Shown: positions 1 to 6,494, numbered from the stretch's first letter. The stretch is 12,778 nt of DNA from Enterobacteriaceae bacterium UBA3516 (GCA_002377245.1 DFPL01000261.1:1-12778); one strand, 5' to 3'. Made by a program: numbers and translations. Notes: a model not told the origin generated them from the sequence alone.

Positions 1-22
1 CCCACGGGGAGAGGGAGCAAAC
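1..22 (-). repeat. REP-like palindromic element, partial (cut by window start)
   Basis: Read on the minus strand, this stretch begins GTTTGCTCCCTCTCCCC and then GTGGG, where the window edge cuts it. It is the inverted counterpart of the element at 12743-12778, which shows the full CCCTCTCCC / GGGAGAGGG stem. Short GC-rich hairpins of this kind, ending in a GGGGTGA-type tail, are common extragenic repeats in Enterobacter and Klebsiella relatives. It lies 3 nt beyond the U-tract of the livJ terminator. Assignment to a named REP class is inference. Confidence 0.6.
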
Positions 23-25
23 ATT

Positions 26-52
26 AAAAAAGGCAACTTGCGTTGCCTTTTT
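26..52 (-). terminator. livJ rho-independent terminator
   Basis: A perfect 6-bp stem, GGCAAC (32-37) and GTTGCC (42-47), closes a TTGC loop. It is flanked by an A-run (26-31) and a T-run (48-52), which pair with each other. Read on the minus strand the hairpin is followed by six U residues, as expected just after the livJ stop codon at 58-60. The symmetry means it could also stop transcription coming from the left. Confidence 0.85.
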
Positions 53-57
53 GCTGT

Positions 58-1161
58 TTATTTGGCGTCGGTGGCCGTACCGTTCGCATGCCAGGTAAAC
101 ACGCCGAACTCAAAGCCCTTCAGATCACCCTTTTCGTCCCAGGACAGCGGGCCCATGACGGTTTCAACAGAGTTCGCTTTCAGCCAGGTTGCGATTTCAG
201 CCGGTTCTGCGGTCTGATTCAGGCCAGCGGCCAGAGACTGCAATGCCGCGTAGGTGGTCCAGACGAAGGCACCGCTTGGATCCTGTTTCTTCGCTTTGAT
301 CGCATCAACGATAGGTTTGTTCGCTGGAACCTGATCGTAGTTCTTCGGTTTGGTGACTAACATGCCTTCAGCAGATTCGCCCGCGATGTTAGACAGGGAA
401 ACGTTCGCCACGCCCTCCGGCCCCATGAACTTGGTTTTCAGACCCGCGGCACGAGACTGACGCAGGATCTGGCCCATTTCCGGGTGGTAACCACCGTAAT
501 AGACGAAATCGATATTTTCTTTCTTCAGACGCGCTACCAGGGTAGAGAAGTCTTTTTCACCTGCGGTAATACCGTCAAAGAAGACAACGTTCGCGCCGCC
601 TTTCTTCAGGCCGTCTTGTACTGCGCGCGCCAGACCTTCACCGTACTGCTGTTTGTCGTGAATAACAGCAATACGCTGCGGTTTCACGCTCTCAAGAATG
701 TATTTTGCAGCGGTTGGGCCCTGGTCTGAGTCCAGGCCAGTGGTACGCAGTGTCAGTTTATAACCACGTGCAGTCAGCTCAGGTGCGGTCGCTGCCGGGG
801 TGATCATCAGAATGCCTTCGTCTTCATAAATGTCAGACGCTGGCTGAGTAGAAGAGGAGCACAGGTGGCCGATAACGTATTTAATGCCATCGTTGACCAC
901 TTTGTTTGCTACCGCGACCGCTTGTTTCGGGTCACATGCATCGTCGTATTTGGTGATGACCAGTTTGTCGCCTTTAATACCGCCTTTGGCATTGATATCC
1001 GCAACAGCCTGCTCAGCACCCGTAAATTCCTGATCACCGTACTGCGCAACCGGGCCAGACATCGCACCGACAACGGCAACTTTAATATCTTTGGCAAATG
1101 CCATGTTGCTCATCGCTAACGCAATACATCCTGCCAGTAACGCTTTGCCCTTCATTTTCAT
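58..1161 (-). CDS. livJ: LivJ, periplasmic Leu/Ile/Val-binding protein
   Basis: This is the soluble periplasmic receptor that captures leucine, isoleucine and valine and delivers them to the LivHMGF ABC importer. The chosen ATG at 1161 gives 367 residues, the length of E. coli LivJ. The open frame continues upstream to 1368, but that extension has no family similarity and would bury the signal peptide. Residues 1-23 form a Sec signal peptide: MKMKGK, a hydrophobic core, then cleavage after AFA before KDIKVAVVG. Mature Cys53 (DACDP) and Cys78 (GHLCSSS) match the disulfide of the known protein. The rest is the two-lobed type I binding fold (AMSGPVAQYGDQEF, YGGYHPEMGQILRQ). The second possible start, ATG at 1155, is two codons downstream and less likely. 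LivJ is closely related to LivK, but the sequence fits LivJ better and the position next to the rpoH region is that of livJ. Lrp/leucine control is known for the family and is not demonstrated here. Confidence 0.95.
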   Translation of the reverse strand: MKMKGKALLAGCIALAMSNMAFAKDIKVAVVGAMSGPVAQYGDQEFTGAEQAVADINAKGGIKGDKLVITKYDDACDPKQAVAVANKVVNDGIKYVIGHLCSSSTQPASDIYEDEGILMITPAATAPELTARGYKLTLRTTGLDSDQGPTAAKYILESVKPQRIAVIHDKQQYGEGLARAVQDGLKKGGANVVFFDGITAGEKDFSTLVARLKKENIDFVYYGGYHPEMGQILRQSRAAGLKTKFMGPEGVANVSLSNIAGESAEGMLVTKPKNYDQVPANKPIVDAIKAKKQDPSGAFVWTTYAALQSLAAGLNQTAEPAEIATWLKANSVETVMGPLSWDEKGDLKGFEFGVFTWHANGTATDAK

Positions 1162-1192
1162 CCTGAGGTTCCCCATTCTTATGGTGATTGAA

Positions 1193-1212
1193 TTTGTTGT
1201 GATGTTGTTGTT
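1193..1212 (-). promoter_or_regulatory. C/A-rich leader element, probable GcvB sRNA target in livJ mRNA
   Basis: On the minus (mRNA) strand this reads AACAACAACATCACAACAAA, lying 32-51 nt upstream of the livJ ATG. GcvB represses many amino acid transporter mRNAs by pairing its G/U-rich R1 region with C/A-rich stretches of the CACAACA type. livJ is among the targets described in Salmonella. The match is visible here. That this strain has GcvB and uses the site is inference. Confidence 0.6.
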
Positions 1213-1233
1213 CGGCACATTATTTTGTTTACC

Positions 1234-1239
1234 ATCATA
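1234..1239 (-). promoter_or_regulatory. Candidate -10 box for livJ
   Basis: The minus strand reads TATGAT, a 5/6 match to TATAAT, about 73 nt upstream of the livJ start. A start site near 1228 would put the whole C/A-rich element inside the mRNA leader. No convincing -35 hexamer lies at the right distance, so the promoter may need an activator or be elsewhere. The rest of 1162-1376 is AT-rich with no other gene I can support. Confidence 0.3.
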
Positions 1240-1371
1240 AGAAAAGAATATGATAGTGATTCGGAGCCGGTCTGCCCGTGCCTTTGCAGCATTCTCTGCT
1301 AAAACATACCCCATTTTCTGAAATTTGGAACAACATTTTTGAAGGATAGATAACAGACAGATGAACATAAT

Positions 1372-1396
1372 AAGAAAGCCGCCAAAAAGGCGGCTC
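1372..1396 (-). terminator. Rho-independent terminator of the aminotransferase gene
   Basis: A perfect 7-bp stem, AGCCGCC (1377-1383) and GGCGGCT (1389-1395), has an AAAAA loop. On the minus strand it is followed by a U-rich tail (TTCTTATT). It lies 18 nt beyond the aminotransferase stop at 1413-1415 and separates that gene from livJ. Confidence 0.85.
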
Positions 1397-1412
1397 GGGG
1401 AAGCAAAGAGGT

Positions 1413-2678
1413 TTATCGTGTCAGCGACTGGTGAATGATATCCAGCGCTTTACGGAACTGAACTTCAGGGATCGTCAGCGGATAGAGGAAACGAATGACG
1501 TTGCCATAAACGCCGCAGCTCAGTAGCAGCAACCCGGCGGCCAGCGCGTTATCCTGTACCTGTTTGGTAAATTCCGCTGAGGGTTCCCCGGTTTGTGGAT
1601 CGTTAAACTCGACGGCCACCATCGACCCCTGGGCACGAATGTCCGCAATGAACGGGCAGTCCGCTTTGGCTTTCGTCAGCACTTCGACCAGGTGTTTGCC
1701 AAGATGATTCGCACGCTCGCACAGATCCTCTTCTTCAATAACATCCAGCACGGCATGCGCTGCCGCCACCGCCAGGGGGTTACCGGCATAAGTACCACCC
1801 AGCCCACCAGGGGCTGGCGCATCCATCACCTCTGCACGCCCGGCGACCGCCGAGAGCGGCAAGCCTCCCGCGAGGCTCTTCGCCATGGTGATGAGATCAG
1901 GCTTCACGCTGAAATGCTCCACGGCGAATAACTTGCCGGTGCGGGCAAAACCGCTTTGCACTTCATCGGTAATCAGCAGAATGCCGTGCGTGTCACAAAG
2001 TTTACGCAGGGCCTGCATAAAATCATCAGGCGCGACGTTAAACCCACCTTCGCCCTGAATCGGTTCCAGCAAAATAGCAGCAACCTGATCGGGGGCAATA
2101 TCCGCTTTAAAAATACGATCCAGACTTTTTAGCGCCTCAGCCGTACTCACGCCATGCAGGGCATTTGGAAATTGCGCATGAAAGATAGAACCGGGGAAAG
2201 GGCCAAAACCGATTTTGTAGGGAGCCACTTTGCCGGTCAGCGCCATGGTCATGTACGTTCGGCCATGGAAACCGCCACCAAAGGTGATGACGCCAGGACG
2301 TTTGGTGTAGGCGCGAGCAATTTTTACGGCGTTCTCAACGGCTTCAGCACCGGTCGAGAAAAAAGCCGTTTTTGCCGGGCCTTCGACAGGGACGCGTTCG
2401 TTAATGCGCTCCGCCAGCGAGACATAACTTTCGTAAGGGACAATTTGATAAGCGGTGTGGGTAAAGGCCTGTAGCTGTTTTTCCACCGCAGCAATGACTT
2501 TCGGATGACGATGCCCGGTATTCAGCACCGCAATCCCGGCTGCAAAATCGATCACTTCATTACCTTCGACATCCCACAGCGTGGCATTTTCTGCTTTGTC
2601 GGCATAGAAGCCGCACATGACGCCAATTCCACGCGGTGTCGCCGCTAAACGGCGTGCTTGTAAGTCATTATTTTTCAC
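1413..2678 (-). CDS. 4-aminobutyrate aminotransferase, GabT/PuuE type (class III, PLP-dependent)
   Basis: The predicted reaction moves the amino group of 4-aminobutyrate, or a similar omega-amino acid, to 2-oxoglutarate, giving succinate semialdehyde and glutamate in the cytosol. The class III fold is clear: ATPRGIGVMCGF near the N-terminus, the FAAGIAVLNTGHRHP segment, STGAEA (108-113), EPIQGEGGF, DEVQSGFARTG with the pyridine-binding Asp238, and MAKSLAGG with the PLP lysine at 267. From memory it resembles E. coli PuuE (421 aa) more than GabT. The frame opens at a GTG at 2696, but the GTG at 2676-2678 is preferred because a GGGGAG ribosome binding site (2685-2690) lies 7 nt upstream. This gives 421 aa, exactly PuuE length. 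It is divergent from the MocR regulator at 2785, which probably controls it. E. coli has no gene at this position. The substrate is not certain, so no symbol is given. Confidence 0.88.
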   Translation of the reverse strand: MKNNDLQARRLAATPRGIGVMCGFYADKAENATLWDVEGNEVIDFAAGIAVLNTGHRHPKVIAAVEKQLQAFTHTAYQIVPYESYVSLAERINERVPVEGPAKTAFFSTGAEAVENAVKIARAYTKRPGVITFGGGFHGRTYMTMALTGKVAPYKIGFGPFPGSIFHAQFPNALHGVSTAEALKSLDRIFKADIAPDQVAAILLEPIQGEGGFNVAPDDFMQALRKLCDTHGILLITDEVQSGFARTGKLFAVEHFSVKPDLITMAKSLAGGLPLSAVAGRAEVMDAPAPGGLGGTYAGNPLAVAAAHAVLDVIEEEDLCERANHLGKHLVEVLTKAKADCPFIADIRAQGSMVAVEFNDPQTGEPSAEFTKQVQDNALAAGLLLLSCGVYGNVIRFLYPLTIPEVQFRKALDIIHQSLTR

Positions 2679-2721
2679 CCTGTACTCCCCCGTCACTGAT
2701 TCATTTCGCAGCAGTCATCTT

Positions 2722-2751
2722 TTGCCACAATGCCACAAGCGGTCCTATAAT
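2722..2751 (+). promoter_or_regulatory. Promoter of the MocR-family gene
   Basis: The boxes are TTGCCA (2722-2727, 4/6 match to -35) and a perfect TATAAT (2746-2751), separated by 18 bp. The predicted start lies near 2758, giving a leader of about 27 nt before the TTG start codon. The -35 overlaps the tandem repeat at 2723-2738, which fits autoregulation. Confidence 0.6.
2723..2738. promoter_or_regulatory. Tandem 8-bp direct repeat, candidate MocR operator
   Basis: Two perfect head-to-tail copies of TGCCACAA (2723-2730 and 2731-2738) lie in the 106-bp gap between the divergent aminotransferase and MocR genes. MocR regulators such as Bacillus GabR are known to bind direct repeats in divergent promoters. 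The position over the -35 box supports an operator role. No binding data exist here, so the role is inferred. Confidence 0.5.
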
Positions 2752-2784
2752 CGAGTACCAGTTTTGAATTATTAAGGGATCCAA

Positions 2785-4257
2785 TTGCGTTCACTTGTCA
2801 GTGACTTATTGCAATTGCGTCTGGACGCGCAGCGCGATGGCAAGCTGCATAAAAAACTCTATAACGCGATTCGCCTGTCGATTCTTGATGGCAGCCTGCC
2901 GCCGCAAAGTCGTCTGCCGCCCAGTCGTGATTTGGCGACTGAACTGCATCTGTCACGCAATACGGTGCTGACGGTGTATGAACAGCTGCTGGCAGAAGGG
3001 TATGTGGTTTCACGTACCGGCAGCGGCACTTTTGTGGCGCAGACCGTACCGGACAGCCTGCTCTCAGCCCCGTCATCACGAACAGAAGATGCCGCAGGCG
3101 ACCTTCCCTTACACTTGTCCGATAGAGGGTCGACGCTCATCCAGCGCAGCAGCGCCAGCCTGCGTCAGTGGGGCGCTTTTTTGCCCGGCGTACCCGATGT
3201 GAATGCTTTTCCGCATACGCTGTTTCGTAAAATCTACTCCCGCGTCAGCCGAAAGCCGCAGGCCAGTCAGCTCTCCTATAGCAGCGCCGGCGGAAGCCCG
3301 GCATTGCAGCAGGCCCTGGTGGATTATCTACGCATCACCCGATCGGTTAAATGCAGCGCGGAGCAGATCCTGATAACCGAAGGCATTCATCAGGCGATCG
3401 ATCTGGTATCACGCATGTTGTGTAATCCCGGCGATAGCGCCTGGATTGAGGAACCCGCCTACTGGGGCATTCGCAATGTCCTGGCGATGAATGGCGTCAC
3501 GCTAGAACCCATTAACGTCGACCATGCCGGTATGAATCCCCCCGAAGCCGGGAATACGCCGCCAAAACTGATTTTTGTTACCCCCTCTCACCAGTATCCT
3601 CTCGGCTGCGTGATGAGCCTTGAACGTCGCCAGCGTTTATTAGCGCTGGCACGGCAAACGGGAAGCTGGATTGTCGAGGATGATTACGACAGCGAGTTTC
3701 GCTTTTCCGGTCAACCCATCCCTGCGCTGCAGGGCCTGGTGGACGATGCCCCGGTCATTTACACCGGCACATTCAGTAAGACACTCTACCCAGGGCTTCG
3801 TCTCGGCTATCTGGTGCTGCCTCGCCCGTTGATGCAGGCTTTAAAGACAGCGCATGCAGAGCTTTATCGTGGTGGGCGACTGTTGGATCAGGAAGCGCTG
3901 GCGCTGTTTATCAGCGAAGGGTATTACACGGCGCACATTCGTCGAATGCGGTTACTCTATGCCCGACGCCGCGCACGGCTGGCAGGCATGATTACAGACG
4001 CGCTGGGAAAAGAAGCCCTAAGTGAATTTAACGACAATGCCGGCCTGCACCTGGTGCTGTCACTGCCCGACAAATGCGATGACGTAGCCCTTGCTCGCAG
4101 GGCGAACGAACGGGGCATTCTGGTGCGCGCGCTTTCACGCTATTACGCAGGAAATGAGCCGCTTAAAGGCCTGTTAATGGGCTTTGCCGCCATGGAAGAG
4201 GAGGAGATGGAGGCAGCGTTTAAGGGACTGCTCGACTGCATGAGAGGGCAGAGTTAA
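2785..4257 (+). CDS. MocR/GntR-family regulator with aminotransferase domain (PdxR/GabR-like)
   Basis: This is a predicted PLP-dependent transcription factor. Residues 13-85 are a GntR-type winged helix (LHKKLYNAIRLSILDG, RLPPSRDLATELHLSRNTV, EGYVVSRTGSGTFV). A linker follows to about residue 125, then a fold-type I aminotransferase-like domain (130-485). PLP-site residues are kept: VEDDYDSEF (297-304), and SKTLYPGLRLGY with the Schiff-base lysine at 332. At 490 aa it has normal MocR length. Translation starts at TTG 2785-2787: an AAGGGA ribosome binding site (2774-2779) lies 5 nt upstream and there is no nearby ATG. MocR proteins usually sense PLP together with an amino compound and control a divergent metabolic gene. 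The neighbour here is a GABA-type aminotransferase, so the likely ligand is GABA or a related omega-amino acid, as for GabR. The gene may be annotated pdxR elsewhere, but nothing in the window links it to vitamin B6 synthesis. Confidence 0.88.
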   Translation: MRSLVSDLLQLRLDAQRDGKLHKKLYNAIRLSILDGSLPPQSRLPPSRDLATELHLSRNTVLTVYEQLLAEGYVVSRTGSGTFVAQTVPDSLLSAPSSRTEDAAGDLPLHLSDRGSTLIQRSSASLRQWGAFLPGVPDVNAFPHTLFRKIYSRVSRKPQASQLSYSSAGGSPALQQALVDYLRITRSVKCSAEQILITEGIHQAIDLVSRMLCNPGDSAWIEEPAYWGIRNVLAMNGVTLEPINVDHAGMNPPEAGNTPPKLIFVTPSHQYPLGCVMSLERRQRLLALARQTGSWIVEDDYDSEFRFSGQPIPALQGLVDDAPVIYTGTFSKTLYPGLRLGYLVLPRPLMQALKTAHAELYRGGRLLDQEALALFISEGYYTAHIRRMRLLYARRRARLAGMITDALGKEALSEFNDNAGLHLVLSLPDKCDDVALARRANERGILVRALSRYYAGNEPLKGLLMGFAAMEEEEMEAAFKGLLDCMRGQS

Positions 4258-4263
4258 GACAAC

Positions 4264-4302
4264 AAAAAGCCGGGTCGCTTTCGCTTAACCCGGCTTATTC
4301 TT
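4264..4302. terminator. Bidirectional terminator between the MocR gene and rpoH
   Basis: A perfect 9-bp stem, AAGCCGGGT (4267-4275) and ACCCGGCTT (4288-4296), has a 12-nt loop. It is preceded by an A-run and followed by TTATTCTTT. The two genes converge here, with stop codons at 4257 and 4314, so one hairpin can serve both strands. Confidence 0.85.
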
Positions 4303-4313
4303 TCGCGTATTAA

Positions 4314-5168
4314 TTACGCTTCAATGGCAGCGCGCAGTTTTTTCATCGCATTCTTTTCCAACTGGCGTACACGCTCAGCGGAAACACCGTAACGATCTGC
4401 CAGTTCCTGCAGCGTGGACTTGTTGTCGTCGTCCAGCCAACGGGCGCGGATAATATCCTGGCTACGCTCATCGAGACCTTCCATCGCAAAGGTCAGTTTG
4501 TTAGCGGCCTGCTCTTCCCAGTTATCATCTTCAATGCCGTCAGCAAAGTTAGACGATTTGTCCTGCAGGTAGAGCACCGGCGCAACCGCGTGGCTTTCGG
4601 AATCGTCGTCGGAGGACATATCAAACGCCATATCCTGTGCCGACATACGGGATTCCATTTCGCGCACGTCTTTGCTGCTCACGCCCAGTTCACGGGCCAC
4701 CATTTCCACTTCATCCTGATTAAACCAGCCCAGACGCTGCTTGGTTTTACGCAGGTTAAAGAACAGTTTACGCTGTGCTTTGGTGGTGGCGACTTTCACA
4801 ATGCGCCAGTTACGCAGCACGTATTCATGAATTTCGGCTTTGATCCAGTGCACGGCGAAAGAGACCAGACGTACACCCACTTCCGGGTTAAAACGGCGCA
4901 CGGCTTTCATCAGGCCAATGTTACCTTCCTGAATCAGGTCAGCCTGCGGCAGGCCGTAGCCCGAATAGTTACGAGCAACATGAACAACAAAGCGCAGGTG
5001 AGACAGGATCAGCGTTTTAGCTGCTTCCAGATCGCCCTGGTAATGCAGCTTTTCAGCCAATGCCCTTTCTTCATCAGCCGTCAACATCGGCCATGCGTTC
5101 GCAGCCCGGACGTAAGACTCCAGGTTACCAACAGGGGCTAAAGCTAAAGTTTGCATTTCTTTGGTCAT
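4314..5168 (-). CDS. rpoH: RpoH, heat-shock sigma factor sigma-32
   Basis: This alternative sigma factor directs RNA polymerase to heat-shock promoters for chaperones and proteases. The 284-residue length equals that of E. coli RpoH. Region 2 is intact (HLRFVVHVARNYSGYGLPQADLIQEGNIGLMKAVRRFNP by its parts, then SFAVHWIKAEI). The RpoH box QRKLFFNLR is at 132-140. The C-terminal region 4.2 helix-turn-helix is TLQELADRYGVSAERVRQLE. Leu47, Ala50 and Ile54 of region 2.1, known in E. coli for turnover and SRP/membrane targeting, are present. The ATG at 5168 follows AGAGGA (5174-5179). The gene is monocistronic, ends just before a terminator, and lies downstream of ftsYEX on the same strand with 267 bp of control sequence. 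The short region around DMSSDDDSESHAV is acidic and is the usual variable linker. Confidence 0.97.
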   Translation of the reverse strand: MTKEMQTLALAPVGNLESYVRAANAWPMLTADEERALAEKLHYQGDLEAAKTLILSHLRFVVHVARNYSGYGLPQADLIQEGNIGLMKAVRRFNPEVGVRLVSFAVHWIKAEIHEYVLRNWRIVKVATTKAQRKLFFNLRKTKQRLGWFNQDEVEMVARELGVSSKDVREMESRMSAQDMAFDMSSDDDSESHAVAPVLYLQDKSSNFADGIEDDNWEEQAANKLTFAMEGLDERSQDIIRARWLDDDNKSTLQELADRYGVSAERVRQLEKNAMKKLRAAIEA

Positions 5169-5187
5169 TCAAATCCTCTCAATTTAC
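4960..5187 (-). promoter_or_regulatory. Predicted rpoH mRNA thermosensor (translation-control structure)
   Basis: In E. coli the start region of rpoH mRNA pairs with sequence roughly 110-210 nt into the gene, hiding the ribosome binding site until heat melts it. The corresponding parts are visible here. The early coding stretch contains ACUUUAGCUUUAGC (5137-5150 on the minus strand), and an internal GCUAAA lies within 5015-5023, able to pair with UUUAGC. I did not fold the full structure, and the limits are approximate. Confidence 0.55.
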
Positions 5188-5266
5188 ATCCGACTGGCGG
5201 CGGTCTGTCCCCATCAGGCAACAAACATGCCAGCGTTAATGAGCAACGAGAATAGCATTCACTCTT

Positions 5267-5296
5267 TTATCAGACAGTGATTTTATCCACAAGTTC
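5267..5296 (-). promoter_or_regulatory. Sigma-E dependent rpoH promoter (P3-like)
   Basis: On the minus strand, GAACTT (5296-5291) is followed after exactly 16 bp by TCTGATAA (5274-5267). These are the sigma-E -35 and -10 elements at the consensus spacing. Transcription would start near 5260, about 92 nt before the ATG. E. coli rpoH has the same promoter, which supplies sigma-32 during extreme heat and envelope stress. Other sigma-70 promoters known in E. coli rpoH are probably present, but I could not define them confidently. Confidence 0.85.
5283..5291. promoter_or_regulatory. DnaA box next to the sigma-E promoter of rpoH
   Basis: TTATCCACA on the plus strand is a perfect consensus DnaA box. 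It lies in the spacer and touches the first base of the -35 element (5291-5296). DnaA has been reported to bind and repress E. coli rpoH promoters. The sequence match is direct; function in this strain is inferred. Confidence 0.7.
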
Positions 5297-5381
5297 CAGG
5301 ATGGGTTGTGAATAAATTAGGCACAAAATGTGACATAAGTATGAAAAACCGGGGCAGGAAAAGGGAGATATGAGTTATACG

Positions 5382-5418
5382 CTTTCCCTGCTACGGGAAT
5401 ACTGCATTGCAGGGAAAG
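5382..5418. other. Inverted repeat between ftsX and rpoH, function unknown
   Basis: CTTTCCCTGC (5382-5391) and GCAGGGAAAG (5409-5418) form a perfect 10-bp stem around a 17-nt loop. It starts 18 nt beyond the ftsX stop codon. There is no U-run after it on either strand, so it is not a standard rho-independent terminator. It could stabilise the ftsYEX mRNA 3' end, limit read-through into rpoH, or bind a protein. Confidence 0.6.
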
Positions 5419-5435
5419 AGTATATCAGAGATTTT

Positions 5436-6494
5436 TTACTGTGGAGTAAAGTGACGTAAATGTTGAACTGTGGCAAGCCAGGCGGCCACCCAGCCAATCA
5501 TTGAGCACACCAGCAGCAGTAGCAAACATTCATCAAACGACAGACCACTTAATTCAAACTGCGTGCCGAACACCTTCGCCACTTCGGTCACCGCCGATGA
5601 AAGGCGCATCACCAGAATCTCAGAAAGAATGAGTGACAGGAACGCGCCGCAAAAGCCCAGTAGCGCCCCGCCATACAGGAAAGGACGCAGGATAAAGCCA
5701 TCCGTTGCGCCAATCAGCTTCTGGACGTTGATGGTGTCACGACGAGAAAAGATGCTTAAGCGCACGCTGTTACCAATGACCAGGAAAACAGCCGCCACCA
5801 TTAATACGCCAATCATCGCCGACACCCGCCCGACCAGCCCGGTCAGAGAAGCCAGACGCGCAAACCAGCTGTCGTCCATACGCACTTCATCAATGCCGTG
5901 CAGCCTGGTAATGCGATCGCGCAACGTATTCAGCGAGTCGGTTCCCTGGAAATCCAGCTTCGGGATCACCACGGCGACCGCCGGCAACGGGTTTTCTTCC
6001 AGCATATCCAGTGCGCCGCCAAACCCCGACCAGTTACGGAATTCCCCCAGCGCATCTTCGCGAGACAGGTAATTGACCTTCTCAACCCCCTGCTCGGACT
6101 GCAACTGCCCCACCACCTGGGCCGCCGCATCGTCATCCAGCGATTTATCCAGGTACACGGTAATTTGCGGAGACGGGTAATATTGCGAGGCGGCCTCGTT
6201 GACGTTTTTGTAAACCATATAGCAGACGCTCGGCAGCGTCAGGGAGATGGCGATCACCATCACCGTCAGGAAGGTCGCAAACGGCTTGCTTTTAAGATCC
6301 TGCAACGCACCCTGGAAGGCGTAGCGCACCTGCTCGTTAAAAACATTGGTTTTACGCGAGTTCGGTTTCGGTGGCGTTTTACCCCGGCGCGGAGCGTTAC
6401 GTCCCGCATCCCCTGCACCGCCTGCCGACTTACGGAAACGATCTAATTTGCCGCCGAACCGGCGTATGTGGTTCATTGCCTCGCGCTTATTCAC
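5436..6494 (-). CDS. ftsX: FtsX, division complex membrane subunit
   Basis: This is the integral membrane partner of FtsE. The FtsEX complex sits at the septal ring, recruits EnvC and drives amidase activation during cell division. The protein has a cytoplasmic N-terminus of about 70 residues rich in Arg, Lys and Gly. TM1 is at about 73-95. A large periplasmic loop follows (about 96-221, including NYLSREDALGEF and PQITVYL). TM2 (222-243), TM3 (270-292) and TM4 (321-345) complete it. The frame opens further upstream at 6572, but the GTG at 6492-6494 is chosen. It gives 352 aa, the E. coli length, begins NKREAMNHIRRFGG like the family, and has GGAGG (6503-6507) 8 nt upstream. It overlaps the ftsE stop codon by 8 bp, which suggests translational coupling. 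It is the last gene of ftsY-ftsE-ftsX. Confidence 0.95.
   Translation of the reverse strand: MNKREAMNHIRRFGGKLDRFRKSAGGAGDAGRNAPRRGKTPPKPNSRKTNVFNEQVRYAFQGALQDLKSKPFATFLTVMVIAISLTLPSVCYMVYKNVNEAASQYYPSPQITVYLDKSLDDDAAAQVVGQLQSEQGVEKVNYLSREDALGEFRNWSGFGGALDMLEENPLPAVAVVIPKLDFQGTDSLNTLRDRITRLHGIDEVRMDDSWFARLASLTGLVGRVSAMIGVLMVAAVFLVIGNSVRLSIFSRRDTINVQKLIGATDGFILRPFLYGGALLGFCGAFLSLILSEILVMRLSSAVTEVAKVFGTQFELSGLSFDECLLLLLVCSMIGWVAAWLATVQHLRHFTPQ

Noticed and set aside
43..729. Open frames on the plus strand opposite livJ
   Set aside because: They lie wholly antisense to a well-conserved gene, have no ribosome binding site and no recognisable protein features.
1162..1368. N-terminal extension of LivJ to 436 residues
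   Set aside because: The extension has no family similarity and would place the signal peptide inside the protein; the ATG at 1161 gives the normal length.
5310..5345. CRP site in the rpoH upstream region
   Set aside because: TGTGA half sites occur, but the second halves do not match TCACA at the required spacing. CRP control of rpoH is known in E. coli, yet I cannot place a site here.
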